Source of the DNA: Trichosphaerium sp. ATCC 40318
Taxonomy: Eukaryota > Discosea > Flabellinia > Trichosidae
NCBI GenBank assembly: GCA_038496445.1
Contig: JALMLS010000369.1
Coordinates: 1-64,000 of the forward strand
Direction: 5' to 3'
Length of the DNA stretch: 64,000 nt
In this document: one piece after another, positions 28,702 through 42,092 of the stretch
Numbering within the stretch: position 1 is the stretch's first letter
Layout: each line of letters opens with the position of its first letter
The notes under the pieces: generated by a model
What the model saw: the letters and a program-made list of their open reading frames with translations, nothing else
Databases searched by the model: none
What the model was told of the DNA's origin: nothing
Made by a program: the position numbers and the translations under genes

Positions 28702-31700
28702 ATGCGTGGTGCTAAGCTACTCGTTGTTACACTTGCCATCTTTTCTTTGGCTTATGGTCTTGCTGTGTTACCAATGTATGTACCTTGTTTTAAACAAGAA
28801 AAACTTTTCTCACTAGTTTTTAGAAAAATTGTGCCTTCTACTCCAACCCAACTCAAAGTAGAGGCAGTAGAATGCCCGATTATTGGTATTGATGTCAAAT
28901 CACCACGGTTCAGCTGGTTGCTGTCATCAACGACACGTGCTGAATCTCAAAAAGCGTACCAAGTACTTGTTTAACGGTTTTTTCATGCTTTTGTGCTAAT
29001 AAGAACGTTAGATCGTTGTATCAAGCAAACCAAGTGGTACAGGTGATGTATGGGACTCTGGTAAAGTAGAATCAGCGCAAACGAGGTATATTGTGTTTAA
29101 AGGTAAGCGTCTATCCTTTTTTTTGTGAGTTTAACTATTTCTCACTTGTACCAAAGGCAAAGCACTCACTAGCGATACAACTTACTACTGGAAAGTAAAG
29201 TGGTGGAACGCGCAAGGCATAGAATCTCCCTTTTCAAAAGTAAGCGAAAAACTTTACCATATCACGTGATCTTAACAACTTCAGGAAACAACGTTTGATA
29301 CAGCTTTTTTGGATGTTTCTACTGAATGGAAAGCTGATTGGATTGGTGGCTTTGATCTATACAGAAAAGAGTTTTCGTTAGGTTGTAAACCTACACGCTC
29401 GCGTGCTTATATCTCTGGAATTGGTTACAGCGAGTTATACATTAACGGAAAAAAGGCACACTAGAATATTGTTCAAACAATGACGTTTACTCCAGAATTA
29501 GGTTAGCTTGGATCTGTTAAATCCTGGCTTTACGAACTACAATAAAAGAAGTCTCTACTCTTCATACGATATCACTGACTTCTTAGATTCCGGTAAAAAC
29601 GTCATTGGAATAATGCTAGGCAACGGTATGAAGAACGAGAATTGTTCGTTCGTTTGCTTACTCCACTACAGGCTGGTGGGGTCAAAAGGCAGGTTATGAT
29701 AAGCCTAAACGTCTCACCGCTCAATTTTCGGTACAATCATCTTGTGGCACACACTCTTCGAGCCATATCACTACAAATACAACTTGGGAAGCTTCAAAAG
29801 TACCATTATTTAATCGAAAAAAACTTGTTAGTATTAATCTGTTTTAAAGGGACCTATCACATTTGACAGTATTTACGATGGCGAACACTATAATGCAATG
29901 TACGTATTTTCTACTAGTAGTTGTATTTATAAGATGTTTGTTATTAAGGCTTGAGCAACCTGGATGGACCACACCTACTTTTGATGGAAAATGGGGAAAA
30001 GCAAGCGCTGTTGATGCACCAATATCGATACTTTCTTCTCAAGTGTTTCCTCCTGTAAGAGATTTAGAAACTTTCAATGCTAAAAAGATGACACAACCAA
30101 AACCTGGAGTCTACGTGTTTGATTTCGAACAAGTACGTGACATGAAAAAACACAATCACGTGAAAAAGAAAGAAAATTTTAAGATTGAACCTCTTTGCTT
30201 ACGTGCATCGTAGAATTTTAGTGGTTGGCTTAAACTATCAGTCAAGGGACCAAAAAATACAACAGTAAAGCTTCGACATGCTGAATTGTTAGATCACAGT
30301 GGAGACGGAATGATTTACACTGCCAATCTCAGGACAGGTAATAAAAAGTAGAAAGATTCATCATGCTTACTGTTTTTTATAGCTCAAGCTACTGATCTTT
30401 ACACTCTAAGAGGAGATCCAAACGGTGAAACCTATACACCAAGGTATCTTAGGACGCTGAATCTTGGTTTAAACCAAGAATATCCTAACGTTCTCTGTAG
30501 ATTTACTTATCATGGATTTCGTTTCGCTGAAGTCACTGGATATCCTGGAACTCCTGATATAACTACAGTTCAAGGAAGACATGTTCATTCTTCTTTAAAA
30601 CGTATAGGAAACCTTGATTTCTCGTCAGCAAGTTTATCTCAAGTACAAAGTAATATCATATACGGACAACAGTCTAACTTAATGAGTGTACCAACTGATT
30701 GTGATCAAGTACGGAAATTTCTTTCCCCAGTTGTTTGTGTACAAACTAACTTATCGAAATTACAGCGTGATGAAAGATTGGGATGGATGGGAGATGCATT
30801 CTTAGCTGCTGAGGAAGCTATGCATAATTTCGATACAGCCGCTTTTCATTCCAATTATGTCCGACTTATTGGAGACGACCAAGTGGATGGTGCTGTTGCT
30901 GATGTAGTGCCTTTTATAAGATATGGTGGTAGACCAGCAGATCCATCATGGGGAGCAGGTAACTATATATATCTGAGAAACCGTCGGATTATTAATCATA
31001 ATCTTTTTAGCTTTGCCTGGAATTGTCTACTTTCTTGCTGCGTACTACGATGATATTCAAGCGGAGAGATATGATAGTGTCCAAGCATGGGTAGACTATA
31101 TGTAAGACATTTATTCAAAGTAATCATTAATCGTTTTAGGACTGACTATGTAAACACTCACGGCATTGATAAAATTTTTGCCCATTACGGAGATTGGGTA
31201 CAACGAAAAAAAGATTGTGGAATGGTTTTACTCATACGCTTTGTGTTTAGGTTCCACCACCGCCAAATAAAAAATGCTCAAAATATCTAACAGGTGGTTT
31301 CTCTTACTTGGCTGCTATACAACAAATATCAGGTTTAGCTGGTGTCCTAGGAAAGCAAGCAGACAAAGAAAAATACACTGCATTGTTCCAAAAGGAAGCT
31401 GAAAACTTCAATAACGCATGGTTCAAAAACGACAATTATGGCACGTGATTTTATGAACGAACCGATTTTAATGACGATTCTTTGTTTTAACTATATGATG
31501 TGTAGGTATTGGCGTACAAACAGCGATGGCTCTACCTTTATATCTTGGTATTGTTAAGAACGAATCAGCTCTAGTTACAAAGCTGTTGAATGATATAGAA
31601 TCACATGGTAATACTTTAACAACTGGTATTATTGGTACAAAGTATTTGATGCTTGTATTGAGTGATATTGGAAGAACAGATGTTGCCTTGAAAATCGTAA

Positions 31701-33315
31701 GTTACACTATTCCTTCGTTTGTGTTTCTAACAAAACAAAAAAAAAGGCAGAAAGCTTGGCGTATCCTGGATGGGTTTGGGAGACTGTTCAAACTTTAGAA
31801 ACTAAAGCTGTAAGTATTTGTTACCCGTACTGATTTTTATCTTTTGTTGTACTAACGCGAGCTTGAAGACAACTCTATGGGAACTTTGGGACGCACCAAA
31901 AGAAGGTAAAATCCAAAAAAACGTTTACTTTTTTGATAATGTTTTACAAATTCAAACTACTGATTAATGACCGCCTGTAGGTCCTGGAATGAATTCAAGG
32001 AACCATATTATGTTCGGATCCATTGGTCACTGGTATTATAGAAACTTAGCTGGTATCACTCAACCATCATCAATTGAAACATCGAGAGGGTACTGTAGCA
32101 TGTTTTGTTTATAATTGGTTTTTTTTTTCTCTTATTGTTGTATTAAGATGGAGTACTCCTATCATTTCTCCTCCTGGCGTCAATGTTTTACTTTCATCTG
32201 ATTTGACAAGAACAAGTGCTGTTATTAATACTAACATTGGCGTGCTAGCCTCAGAATGGAATAGAAATGGAGGTACTTATTAACCCTAGATGTTAATTTT
32301 TAATTTCGTTTCAGGTCAACGATGTGTTCGTGGCTCGCTAATGCAAGAAACAACCGTTTCTTGTGGTACTGGTGGCGGTCATATAATAGATGTATCTTTT
32401 GCCGATGTGGGATCAATATCTGGTGATTGTGATGACGGATTCAAATCAGATGCGTCGTGCACAAATCCAGAGCTTTTGTTAGTTATTCCAAAAAAAAGCT
32501 CTATTCTAAAGCCTTTCTTAGAACAAACCTACGGAATGCTTGTATCGGTAAAGACTCTTGCACTGTACCTGCCCAGAGAGGTGTATCAAATTGCGGAGGC
32601 AAAACACAACATCTAGCTATTGTAGCGGAATGTAGCGCTGTACAAAGTACGTGATTTTTTATGCTTTGAAGCGTATTAATACAAAGTTCGCAGGTTTCGA
32701 AATGAAAGTTATACTCCCTGTTACCTCCACTGGGGAAATTCACGTCAGTACACTAAATTTGAAGAACGCAGTAATTAAAGAAGGGAATACAACAGTATGG
32801 GAGAATGGTACGACAGCAAGTTAGAACGTTTTACTTACTTGTAATTATTTAGGCGCTTATGTCAGTGGCGATCCTGGATTAGAGAGTGGTGTACTCAACG
32901 GAGGAGAAGTAGTATTCAAAGCTGGTTCTGGAACATACGCATTCTTAGTTACAGGAACAGAACCAACTGAGAAACATCACATAACAAAATATGTACGCCA
33001 TGATTTTTGGATAATATTTATCTGTGGTATCCACAAAAAAAAATAAGAAGGAATTCAAGAAACACTAATTTCATTGATTGATGCTCACTGACAAAAATTT
33101 AGGGATCTCCAACGTCTCTTGATTGTGGCGAAGATAAAATTAAATTCATCAAGAAAATCAAGTTTGGTAAATGCTCTCACAGCGCTCGTCATATCATTGA
33201 AGAAGCTTGTTTACATAAAACAAAATGTACCGTCAAAGTCTCAAGACAGAATCTAGGTGAAGAATGTGCGCCAAAAGGCAATGAAGAACTAGAAATATTG
33301 TATCATTGCGCATGA
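28702..33315 (+). CDS. secreted alpha-L-rhamnosidase (GH78) with two SUEL lectin modules
   Basis: This enzyme hydrolyses terminal alpha-L-rhamnose and is secreted or lysosomal. The start at 28702 gives a signal peptide (MRGAKLLVVTLAIFSLAYG). The GH78 N-terminal region reads IGIDVKSPRFSWLL and, after introns, GDVWDSGKVESAQTRY. The catalytic (alpha/alpha)6 region holds QRDERLGWMGDAFLAAEEA (near 30765) and ESHGNTLTTGIIGTKYLM (near 31600). NHIMFGSIGHWYYRNLAGI follows. In the C-terminal beta-sandwich, ASEWNRNGG is interrupted by a Cys-rich SUEL-type lectin module (about 32315-32647) and continues as FEMKVILPVTSTGEIHV. A second SUEL module closes the protein (33110-33315; ending ELEILYHCA). About 15 short introns are present; an apparent frameshift near 32480-32522 is explained by a 44-bp intron. 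SUEL lectins bind rhamnose or galactose, which fits substrate targeting. Confidence 0.87.
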
Positions 33316-33586
33316 GACTATTGTGCCTAAAATAAACTCATTGTCATCCGTTGCTACTCTGGTAAAACTTGACTTAATTTTAATGACTTAAGTTTTGTTT
33401 GCGATTGTGAGGGAATCCGAAAGACTCAAAGTACTCGAAAACGTTTAGCTTAACCAAACCTAGCACCCATTTATTCACATAAATGATTGCGATGTCAATT
33501 TAACTTCTGTTACAGAATAACATAAATGTAATAGACAATGTATTAATAACAGAACAATACAAGCTAGCTTTGTTTTTGTGGTTGTT

Positions 33587-35826
33587 TTACAAGTTCTCCA
33601 GGCAGGGATAGTCGCATTCACCGCCAATACTAGGATTTCCTTTACATCCACCAACGCTCACTAGAACAGAGTTAGTCAAGTTTACAACCAATACTGCTTC
33701 AAACCTTCAGGGTAGTAAAGAAGCGCTACAAGACACATTTCTTCGCTTGTTTCATCACCTATTACTGTTTAAGTTCTGCTTTACTAACCTTATTCTTACC
33801 TCCAGTTGTTACTGATGTAGTGCCCATAGAGTCCCAAATGCAATGTGTAATGAGTGTATCTCCAGGAAGAATCTTTTTATCTAAACGTCACTTAATGAAA
33901 CACGTGACACGAAAGAAGAAAAACTACCAATTGAAACAAACTTCTGCGAATTAAAATCAAAGTTCAAGTCTGTAGTTAGATCATCCTGACGGTTTCCTTG
34001 AGCGTCTAGATGCTCAACCCATATTTTCCTGTTATCAGTATAAGCGCTTACTTAGTAAACAATACTGTACCTTCCCAGGTAATGAGCATGACTTCCATAC
34101 GCGAAAACGTTAAGTTGTCCTCCTTGAACACTACTTATTGCGGATGTTTGTTGCGGTTTGCACTGGCCACTTTGATGCCATGAAGATTCTTGAGCAGGGA
34201 CCAAGACGTCTTTATTATTCATGCCAAGGAAAAAGAAACCTTGCACTATGTTAATAAGAACACTACATCCTGGGTGCTTACCAGCATCAAAGTTTCTAAA
34301 GTTCTTTGTGAGAAACATTCTAACTCCGGAAGAATCTATAAACCCTGACTTCGCTGCTGGGTTATCATAATGAACTAGTAGCAATTAGCTAGTACTCTAG
34401 TAAATAAACTTATATCTTGTACATTGCATGACGGCATACTTCGCTCCTTCTATCCCAATCCGAACCCCAGCTTCTGAAGGTAAATCAATAGGTCCGCCTC
34501 CAGGTGCCCAAGCATACATTGGAAGACTATAAAAAAAGGTGTCAAAAACAACATTAGCACGAGGAAAAGTACCTATCGCTTGGCATTCCTGTTGTACAGT
34601 CAACTGTTAAACCAACATTCCAAGGTTCAGACACCTTATACAAAACTATATGGTGCAGAACTTGAAGGTTATCAGGTAGTATATCCTAAAAGCGGTTGAG
34701 CGATTGAGTAAACACTTTGTGGTACAAATCTGATTATGTGGTTCTCTTCATCTGGGAATGCAAATCCGGCGCAGATGTAACTTGTTTCATCCTCCGAAAC
34801 TTGGTATTGATCGAAATTAATGTCCTTAGTAATATTAGAAACTCAGATTGGTCAATGGCAAACGAAATGTGGCATACAAAGGTGCAACAGTCATCACATA
34901 TTTTTTCTTCAATTTCTTTGACTTCATCAACAACCAGACGATCAGGACTTATACCCAATGCGTTCGCATACTCCTCAATGAATTTCGCTTTATTAAAATC
35001 TGAAGATTCGCCTGAAACTTCGACGCTGATTGATTGTGAAACGCCTTCACTACAAGTCGCTTGAAAAAGAATTTAGAACGATTTTGTCTGTATTAAACCA
35101 AAACGCACATGTTTGAGAGAAATCAATGGTGAGAGGTAGTAATATGCGAGCTGGTTGAATAGAATGACGTGTGAAAACTGATTTTGATATTGGTTTTTCT
35201 GTCTCTTGTACAGCCCAAATAACATTATTCAATCCAGTTATTGCAATGTCATTCTCCGAATCTCCAGTGTCAAGTAGTCTACTAAACTCAATTTTCATCA
35301 CACCTCCTAATAAACAACGAATTAGAATCTTTATAGGACAGTCTATGTATTGCAATATTATTGTGGGTACCTGATAGCGAGCCACTAGTGAAATTCACGT
35401 TTTGACTTTCATCTAAAACAGGCATACTATACTTTGTTGTGTAGTAGTCATGTACGCATCCTAATAGCGTTATTAACGCTAGGAGAAAGTGTTAAATATT
35501 ACCTGTGGCGCATGCAGGCGATTCAGGATCATAGTACCCAAGATAAATATCAGAGCCAGGAGAAGAACCGCCCTGAAGAATTTAGAAAAAAATCCACAAG
35601 TTGTATCGTACACCATCCATAAAACCGTTGGAAGAAAAACCGATAGCAATCCAACCGGATACTTTGGCAGCTAGTGAGATATATATAGTGTCACTCCTAA
35701 GGTGGGTTGGTTAGTTTACATAAAAAAGCATGTGACGTACTCTATGGACCATTCTACGCGGTAGTCAACTTGTTCATTGAGAATCTGGATAAGGCAAAAA
35801 GTCAACATGTGCAAAGCGTACATCAT
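33587..35826 (-). CDS. DOMON / copper type II ascorbate-dependent monooxygenase (DBH-like)
   Basis: The start at 35826 gives a hydrophobic leader (MMYALHMLTFCLIQILN) followed in phase by EQVDYRVEWSIE, the first DOMON strand. The DOMON domain continues with GWIAIGFSSNGFMDG and GSDIYLGYYDPESPA. Two copper domains follow: TYICAGFAFPDEENH, the CuA di-His LQVLHHIVLYKVS (near 34665), PMYAWAPGGGPIDLPSEAGV (near 34510), ILLVHYDNPAAKSGFIDSSG (near 34370), the CuB motif GSHAHYLGR (near 34110), GDTLITHCIWDS and EEMCLVALLYYP with the expected Met ligand. These proteins hydroxylate small amines or peptides in the secretory pathway using ascorbate and O2. The substrate is unknown. The last exon is uncertain: an alternative splice ends near 33642. 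Confidence 0.87.
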
Positions 35827-35844
35827 ATGGTTCTGTGGAATTGC

Positions 35845-36376
35845 TCATACCTTACAATTATCATATGATCTCGCTTGCGTCGTTGATAAGAAGAGTACAG
35901 CTACAAAAATTACAAACAAAGCTTGTTGCTTCGAACCAAACCGACAGAAGACTGACAAAAACCCAAGCACAAGTATCAAATAAAGCGAAGCAAGACTTCT
36001 GTTAGAACCAGATCCAGAGTTGACAGGTGTTGTAAACGACGTGGGAGATACAGATGGTGGTGCGTCAGTCATTGTAGGAGCATCAGAACCGCAAACAGGG
36101 TACGTTATTATAGCGTCTACGAAACTGTATTAGAAACAAGACTATGCACTCTTCGTTACCAATGGGAGTAGTTCCGTCTGTTTGCAATGAAATTGGAACA
36201 TGAGTTAATGCGCTGAGTGAATTTGTATTAAACTTGGTCTCTAGTGTTGAAGCAGCTTCTGTAGGCGTAGGATTTGATGAATCCGACGAACCGAGTATTT
36301 TAAAGGTAACACGGTAATTAGCATTGATGTACGTCAAGCTAATGACTATCAAGAATACCGCTAAGGTGTTGCGCAT
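35845..36376 (-). CDS. small secreted/membrane protein with Thr-Ser stalk, unknown function
   Basis: The start at 36376 gives a signal peptide (MRNTLAVFLIVISLTYINA). A short domain follows (NYRVTFKILGSSDSS...), which is vaguely SEA-like in its strand pattern. One intron (about 36106-36156) joins to ITYPVCGSDAPTMTDAPP. Then comes a Ser/Thr/Pro-rich stretch and one or two hydrophobic helices (SLYLILVLGFLSVF, ALFVIFVAVLFL) before the stop at 35845. An in-frame upstream ATG at 36535 would put an odd basic stretch before the signal peptide, so I prefer 36376. The stop lies only 18 bp before the ATG of the monooxygenase gene on the same strand. The two could instead be exons of one transcript, although the monooxygenase has its own leader. 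Confidence 0.55.
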
Positions 36377-36811
36377 AGTGTAAAGTAGTATTTGAATACA
36401 TGTAATCTTTCGGCGTGGCGAACCACCAAAACAGCCGAAAAGTGTCAAAAAATATGACTTTTCTTTGACTCTTTCATTTGTGGTATAGTTATTATATGAG
36501 TCTGTAGGAGTTATTTCAAGGCTATTGTTCATCAATGTGACTTCCCAAATATAGAAGAAATTGACTTAACGTTCAAGGCGTTAAGCTATTCCAATGAAAT
36601 GTGCTCAAATATAGCCAAATTCTACACGCATTTCAATTTTGACATTTTCGCATAACTCCAAACAAGGAAAACAGACTACCGGCGTCTTAACACGTATCCA
36701 TAGACCTAATAAACAATATCTCTATGGAGATAACCATTCATTCAACAGCACTTACAACTAATTTTATTCTGAAAGTATACATTTGGTTTCAGTTCATGAA
36801 TACGCTACTGT
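36377..36811. other. gap between MYND protein gene and small membrane protein gene
   Basis: AT-rich sequence with no supported gene. It should contain the promoter of the small membrane protein gene and the 3' end of the TPR/ankyrin/MYND gene. Confidence 0.55.
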
Positions 36812-39800
36812 CTAATCGTCTTTTAAGATTTTAGCAAAAATTTTGTGTCCACAATTCCAGTCTCTTTTCTGGCACTCCGAAGAACCTGAATAAAAAGAAA
36901 AATTAGCACTGAACAACTAGACATGACGTACAATATCTGACTTTTTTCCATATAGTGCACTTGCTTTTTGCTGGTTTCTTGTTACAGTAACAACACGGTT
37001 TATTCATGTTGGGGCAATGTAGATACTTTTTTTGCATATCAGAAAATGCTGAACGTATCGTTTCATCACTAGGTTTAACTGCAAGAGCCCTACTGAAACC
37101 TAAAACAAAAGAATGAATACAGCAAACACTTTGAAGTTTGTAGCATGTACGCACTTATCCATGAAGGTCCTTCTTTGCCTTGTTCTCTCAAAGCTACACC
37201 TCTATAGTAATGTGCCTTGGGTACAGTACAATCTATTTTTAACACCAGCTTACACTGCGCATCCGCCTCGGAGAACTTTTTCTGGGTTCTTTGTTAGTAC
37301 AACAAAGTTGCTTTGAAAGCAGAAAACAGTACCAGTTTTATGAAACATAAAGCACGATTACACATGCATTTTATTAGCTCTTCATTGACTTTATTATCAT
37401 GAAATTCTTTTGATGCTTCTCCATATATCTTTATAGCTTTTTCAAACTTACCTGACTTGAACAAAGCTTGTGCTTTAGCTTTTAGTTTTGCCTAAGAAAA
37501 GTAAATCAAATAAAAGAACATGTTGACATCTCTCCACTCCAGGAGGAGCATTAAAGTAAAAAGTCTGGCTTAACGTACACCAGATGGACATCGTGGCGAT
37601 GGGATTTCTCGTATCTTGTAGGTATGTAACAAGATATAAGCTGCACGTAATTCATCATCTTTGAATAAATTATACGCTTTTGCTATTGTTTGAGTTGCCG
37701 TTCTTCCGTACTGAGTTTTCTTGTTTACAGGCATCCCATAGCTAAGATGAAATGGTTAAAAAATACTTTAAAGCAACGGACTCCTAGATATCTAATAAAA
37801 AAACCTTACCATGTGAGCATAAGACGCACTAAACTCCAGTTTTTGGTATCTAAAAACAATTAGAAAAAACCCTTGACAACGGACAAGTAAGCGTTTCGCA
37901 CGAATGAAAAGCTGTAGAGGTGTATTTCCATCGTTGTTTGTTGTATTTGGGTTAGCACGATGCTTCAATAGCACTTCTAATGTCTAACCAACAGTTAGGA
38001 CTTTCATAGAAAAGCACCAATGATATGTACCTTGTACATATCTTTCTTAGTGGCGTGTCTATCTCTTAACCCGGCTACACAGGGAGCGCATGGTTTTGCC
38101 CCTAGGATACAATTCATAGCACCTGAATTTGCAAGTGCCTGAAGGGGAGTGTACCATGATGCAATCTTGGGAGAAATATTAACAATATCTACAACAGTGC
38201 TCAGAATTCAACGAATAAAACAACAATAAAAAACCCTTAGCCGTTAAGCAGATGGTATACCTTTTCTCCCCTTTGATATATATAAGTCAAGCAATCTCCA
38301 GTTCATACGATCTGCTGCAACATGAACAGCAGTCCTAAGAAAAAAATCAGAATTTAACAATATTAAAACGTACGCACATTGTTCCCATTTCACAGAATAC
38401 ATCAGGTCTTGCGCCTTGTTCAACCAAGTACTCGGCAGTTAGGCATCTATTATTTATACAGTAAAAAGCAGCCTCATGGAGCACAGTAAAACCTATCAAA
38501 ACACTTGTTAAAACACAAAATCCAAAAAATTATGTCTGGCGTTCTACACACAAGAGACAAACACACTGCTCAAGATTTTCCAGAATAAGTTGTAATACGT
38601 TCACTCACGTACCTTTGGTTCCTTTTAGTATATTAAAGTCATGTGTGGTAAGATTCAGTTTAGCAATTACTCGTTTAACACGGGCAACAACATTTGACCT
38701 CACAGCAACATGAAGTGGTGTCTAGTACACTATTACTACCATTTCTTATTATAACAAACGCACATCTTTTCCATCAGTGTCGCCTGTCCTATTAAAACGA
38801 TCATTAGCCTCTGCCAACACTGGTTCATCATAATGCTAAAACTCACTTGTTAGTTTGAAGATAATAATTAGCAGTTGTACTACCTCGTCTAAGTGTTCAA
38901 AACTTGTCAGGTGAATATCTACTTCTTTTTGAAGCCACTCAAGTGCGCCTTTGGTTCTCTTCCAGTGTTTGAGATGTGTTCTGACATACCAAACTGCTGT
39001 GGTTCTTGACCTAAACAAGAAAATCAGAACGATAAGCTGTGAAAACACTTTTTTTTTGTTTGGTCTGTTGTGTTCTTCGTACTGTAGTTCTGCACTCATA
39101 TACTCAGTTTCTCTTGTATTTGGTAGTGGTTTTTTGTCTAGCAAGTAAACAGCAACATATATATTTAATAATAGTGCGCCAGTCCCCTGTAAAAAACTAA
39201 ATGATTTTGTCCTACCAACGAAGACAAAACAATAGAAAACCCGCTTACGTGGATGGTGGTATCCAATTTGAAGTTAAGCAATGATATTGTGTAAGAAAAA
39301 ATTACACTGTCCTTCCTAAGATGATTCAGTGAGTGTTAGTAATGATGTAAGGCAACAAAAAAATAGGATTTAAAAAATAGTTGTACTGAATATTATCCAT
39401 AAGAAAACGCCTGCACTCGTCCCACTTGTTTAGAGATAGTAATACATCAACAACATTGTAACGGAACAAAGACTTGGTCAAAGAAGGCTGTCTGAAACAG
39501 AGAATAGAGGTAAGCAGTGTAATCAAAGAACAGACACTCTGAAAGAGTGTTTCTTGCAAAATTTCAAAAAAAAAAAAAAACAAGAGACTTACGAATCTAG
39601 GTTAAGTGCCTCTTGCATTTCTTCAAGGTTATCCTTTTCTTCTTTAAGTTGAAGAAGATATTCATACTTCTCTAATGACTCTTTGTAACGACCCATCTTT
39701 CTTAGAGTATTTGCAACACCAACAAGACACAAGTAATAACCTTGTGTTTGTTTGTGTAAATAATAAGAACTCGTCTGTGTTATTCGATCAAACTCCTCTT

Positions 39801-40416
39801 TCTTGCAGGCTACAGGTCCAAGTTCAACACCTTTTTGGTAGTATGCGAGTGCATCCTATAATTCAAGGTAAGTACTACTGTCGTTTAGCATTCAGATAAA
39901 CGAAAGGTTTCGAAGAAAAAACGTTGCTTTATTCGGCTGCGCGTTTACCTGCTTTGCTGCTGTCCACTTGGCAAGAACCACATATGCCAAGGGACAGTTA
40001 GGAGATATGGTAAGGGCTTCACGGGCTGTTTTGATGGCATCAACACGAGAATCAATTTGAGCACTAGCTAACGCCCTTTTACGCGTATGAGATCAATTTT
40101 TGGCTATTAACGTACCGTTTCAGAGCGTTGAAGTCATTGTTTGTGGCAAACGCCTCTGGATCCATTGCTATATTGCTTTAGGTGCTATCAACACGCAAAG
40201 AAACGTACGCAGAGGATGAACAAAGGAAAGTATCGAACCAGCCGTTCGTTGTAATGTTTTTTGTTCATTTACGTATTCTGGATCGAAGTCAACGTTAAAC
40301 CCTTCTTTACGTATCGCATCTGATTGGATTGGTACTTCAGGGTTTTGAATTGGTTCAAAACTAGATATCAAATCATGTAACGAAGGTACAGGCTTGTTAT
40401 TCTTTGGTTCTGCCAT
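36812..40416 (-). CDS. TPR / ankyrin-repeat / MYND zinc-finger protein
   Basis: The start at 40416 reads MAEPKNNKPVPSLHDLISSF. After an intron the N-terminal half is TPR-like helical repeats (DSRVDAIKTAREALTISPNC, ANTLRKMGRYKESLEKYEYL, RYNVVDVLLSLNKWDE), resembling ST7-type TPR proteins. The middle, about 38800-37800, holds ankyrin repeats with typical phrases (LLKHRANPNTTNNDGNTPLQ). A further TPR-like pair lies near 37440-37560. The last exon completes a MYND zinc finger: CCYCNKKPAKSKC splices to RYCSSECQKRDWNCGHK, ending KILKDD at 36812. MYND fingers bind proline-rich partners, so this looks like a cytoplasmic or nuclear scaffold. I have not proved that all exons belong to one transcript; two adjacent genes are possible. 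Confidence 0.7.
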
Positions 40417-40875
40417 TAGCTGTTGCTAAAATTAAACTTGACCTATTAAATGAATAGATTGAGTTAAGTTCTTGATACTAAGAGCTACAAGCGCGATGTG
40501 AGTAAAACAATCACTCAATAAACCAAAAAAAAAGAAGATGTTACAAATCGGTTCGAATAGGCTAGTGCTTGCTGTAAACGCTCTCAGCAAGGGACAGAAT
40601 GCTGTAGAGTTTGAAGGTAATGGAGTAAATAAATTGTTACGTACTTTATAAACGTTGCAGTGTGAAAAAAATCACGTGACAAACACGTTTCTACTTGACT
40701 AAACAAAACACTTTTTGATATCTTTTGCTGATGTAAGGATACGATCCGTACTTACAATAACGTCAATATCCGGTTAAAATACTGTTTTCTGGTCTTCCAC
40801 ATGCACTGCTAATAAATTGATACACTAGCAACGTATATTTTATTTACAATGTTTGTTTTCAATGTTTGTATACTA
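40417..40875. other. gap between TPR/MYND and SANT genes
   Basis: About 460 bp with no supported gene. It contains a TCACGTGA palindrome near 40671, in what should be the upstream region of the TPR/ankyrin/MYND gene. Confidence 0.55.
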
Positions 40876-42092
40876 TTAATCTAGTATACCATCAAACCAA
40901 TCATCAAGTTCTCCCCACAAGTAATTGGATTGTAGGTCAAGTATTTCATTGGTGGGAGTCGGAGAAATGAAGCAATCAGCTGATAAAGACATCCAAAAGT
41001 CATCTTCTGTTTCTTGATTTTGATATGATTCTATACGCTCTATAGTACGTACATACTTGCTTTGTTGAATACAAATAGTATTTGGCTGTATAGCTTCGCA
41101 TGTGTAACTCACAGAACGTTGTAAATGATGTTGTTTATGTACATTGCGTTTTCCCCTTCGTCGTTTAACTACTGTATATCCGTTACATTCAGCTATTATC
41201 TGCAAAGAGCTACACGTTAGCAAGTGTTTTATTACATGTTATTACTCACCTTCAACGTTGGCAACAGCTGCGAAACTTCAGAAAATGATCGCGTCCCCAT
41301 ACACCATGATATTTTATTTGGTCGAAGACCCCATTGAAAAATTGCATGGATAGCAATATATAACTCCCTTCTTGATAAAGGACCTTCTTGTAATGGAAGC
41401 TTTAATCCACAACGGTCGAGGTTAGTAAGTATGGCGTCATTTTGATCCTAAAAAAGTTCAGAAACTTCTGTATCTTTTTTTGTTTCTGTTGAAGTATTGT
41501 ACAACAGTCTGTAGTACAATACTAGAAACCTCCACTAACCTTCTCGTTGTGTTGGTCTCCAAATTCTTTAGATTGCCACAAAGAGCTCAGTTTTCCTAAC
41601 ACGTGGTTAATTGCTTGCTGTAGTTGAATACAAACAGAGTTTGGTTTTAGGTGAAACCTATTTTGTGCCGTTTAATGACGTACCTTTTGATTTAAGCTTT
41701 TGGTAGTGGTTTCTAACTTGTATTGGGCTTTTTGTTCCGATTAATTTGGAAACTCTGTCTCTTGAAAACGATTTTTCTAAACCATCGAAACCAAGCCTCC
41801 ATTCACGTGGTTGCCAACGTCCCTTGACGTAAGCTTTCGTAATATCTTGTGTTTGGTCTATACTACTTCTCATCACCTGTAACAGTAGATTAGATTCTCT
41901 GTTAACTCTATAAATAATGAGACGAGACTCGTTTGAGCTCGAGCAGATGGTTTCGAAATAAAGAGATACAAAATTGACAGGTTAAAACCCAAAACAGTTT
42001 GAAGAATTCTGTAAATCTGTAATAACTACCTTTGGATTTATTGGTAGCATTTTAAAATAGTCTTCTTCATCTGTTGCGTTGTTGGTTAACAT
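40876..42092 (-). CDS. SANT/Myb-like domain nuclear protein
   Basis: The start at 42092 (MLTNNATDEEDYFKMLPINPK) splices over a GTAGTT...CAG intron to VMRSSIDQTQDITKAYVKG. The next exon encodes a SANT/Myb-like helix set (REWRLGFDGLEKSFSRDRV, LIGTKSPIQVRNHYQKLKS), the usual third-helix pattern of Myb DNA-binding domains. Following exons read HVLGKLSSLWQSKEFGDQ, LPLQEGPLSRRELYIAIHAI and ISWCMGTRSFSEVSQLLPT. The C-terminal exon is basic then acidic and ends DDWFDGILD, which could be an activation or interaction tail. The protein is probably a transcription or chromatin factor; no precise orthologue is recognised. Confidence 0.65.

Noticed and set aside
32470-32530. Frameshift within the first SUEL lectin module
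   Set aside because: A 44-bp GT-AG intron restores phase and gives the expected Cys spacing (CTNPELLTNLRNACIGKDSC).
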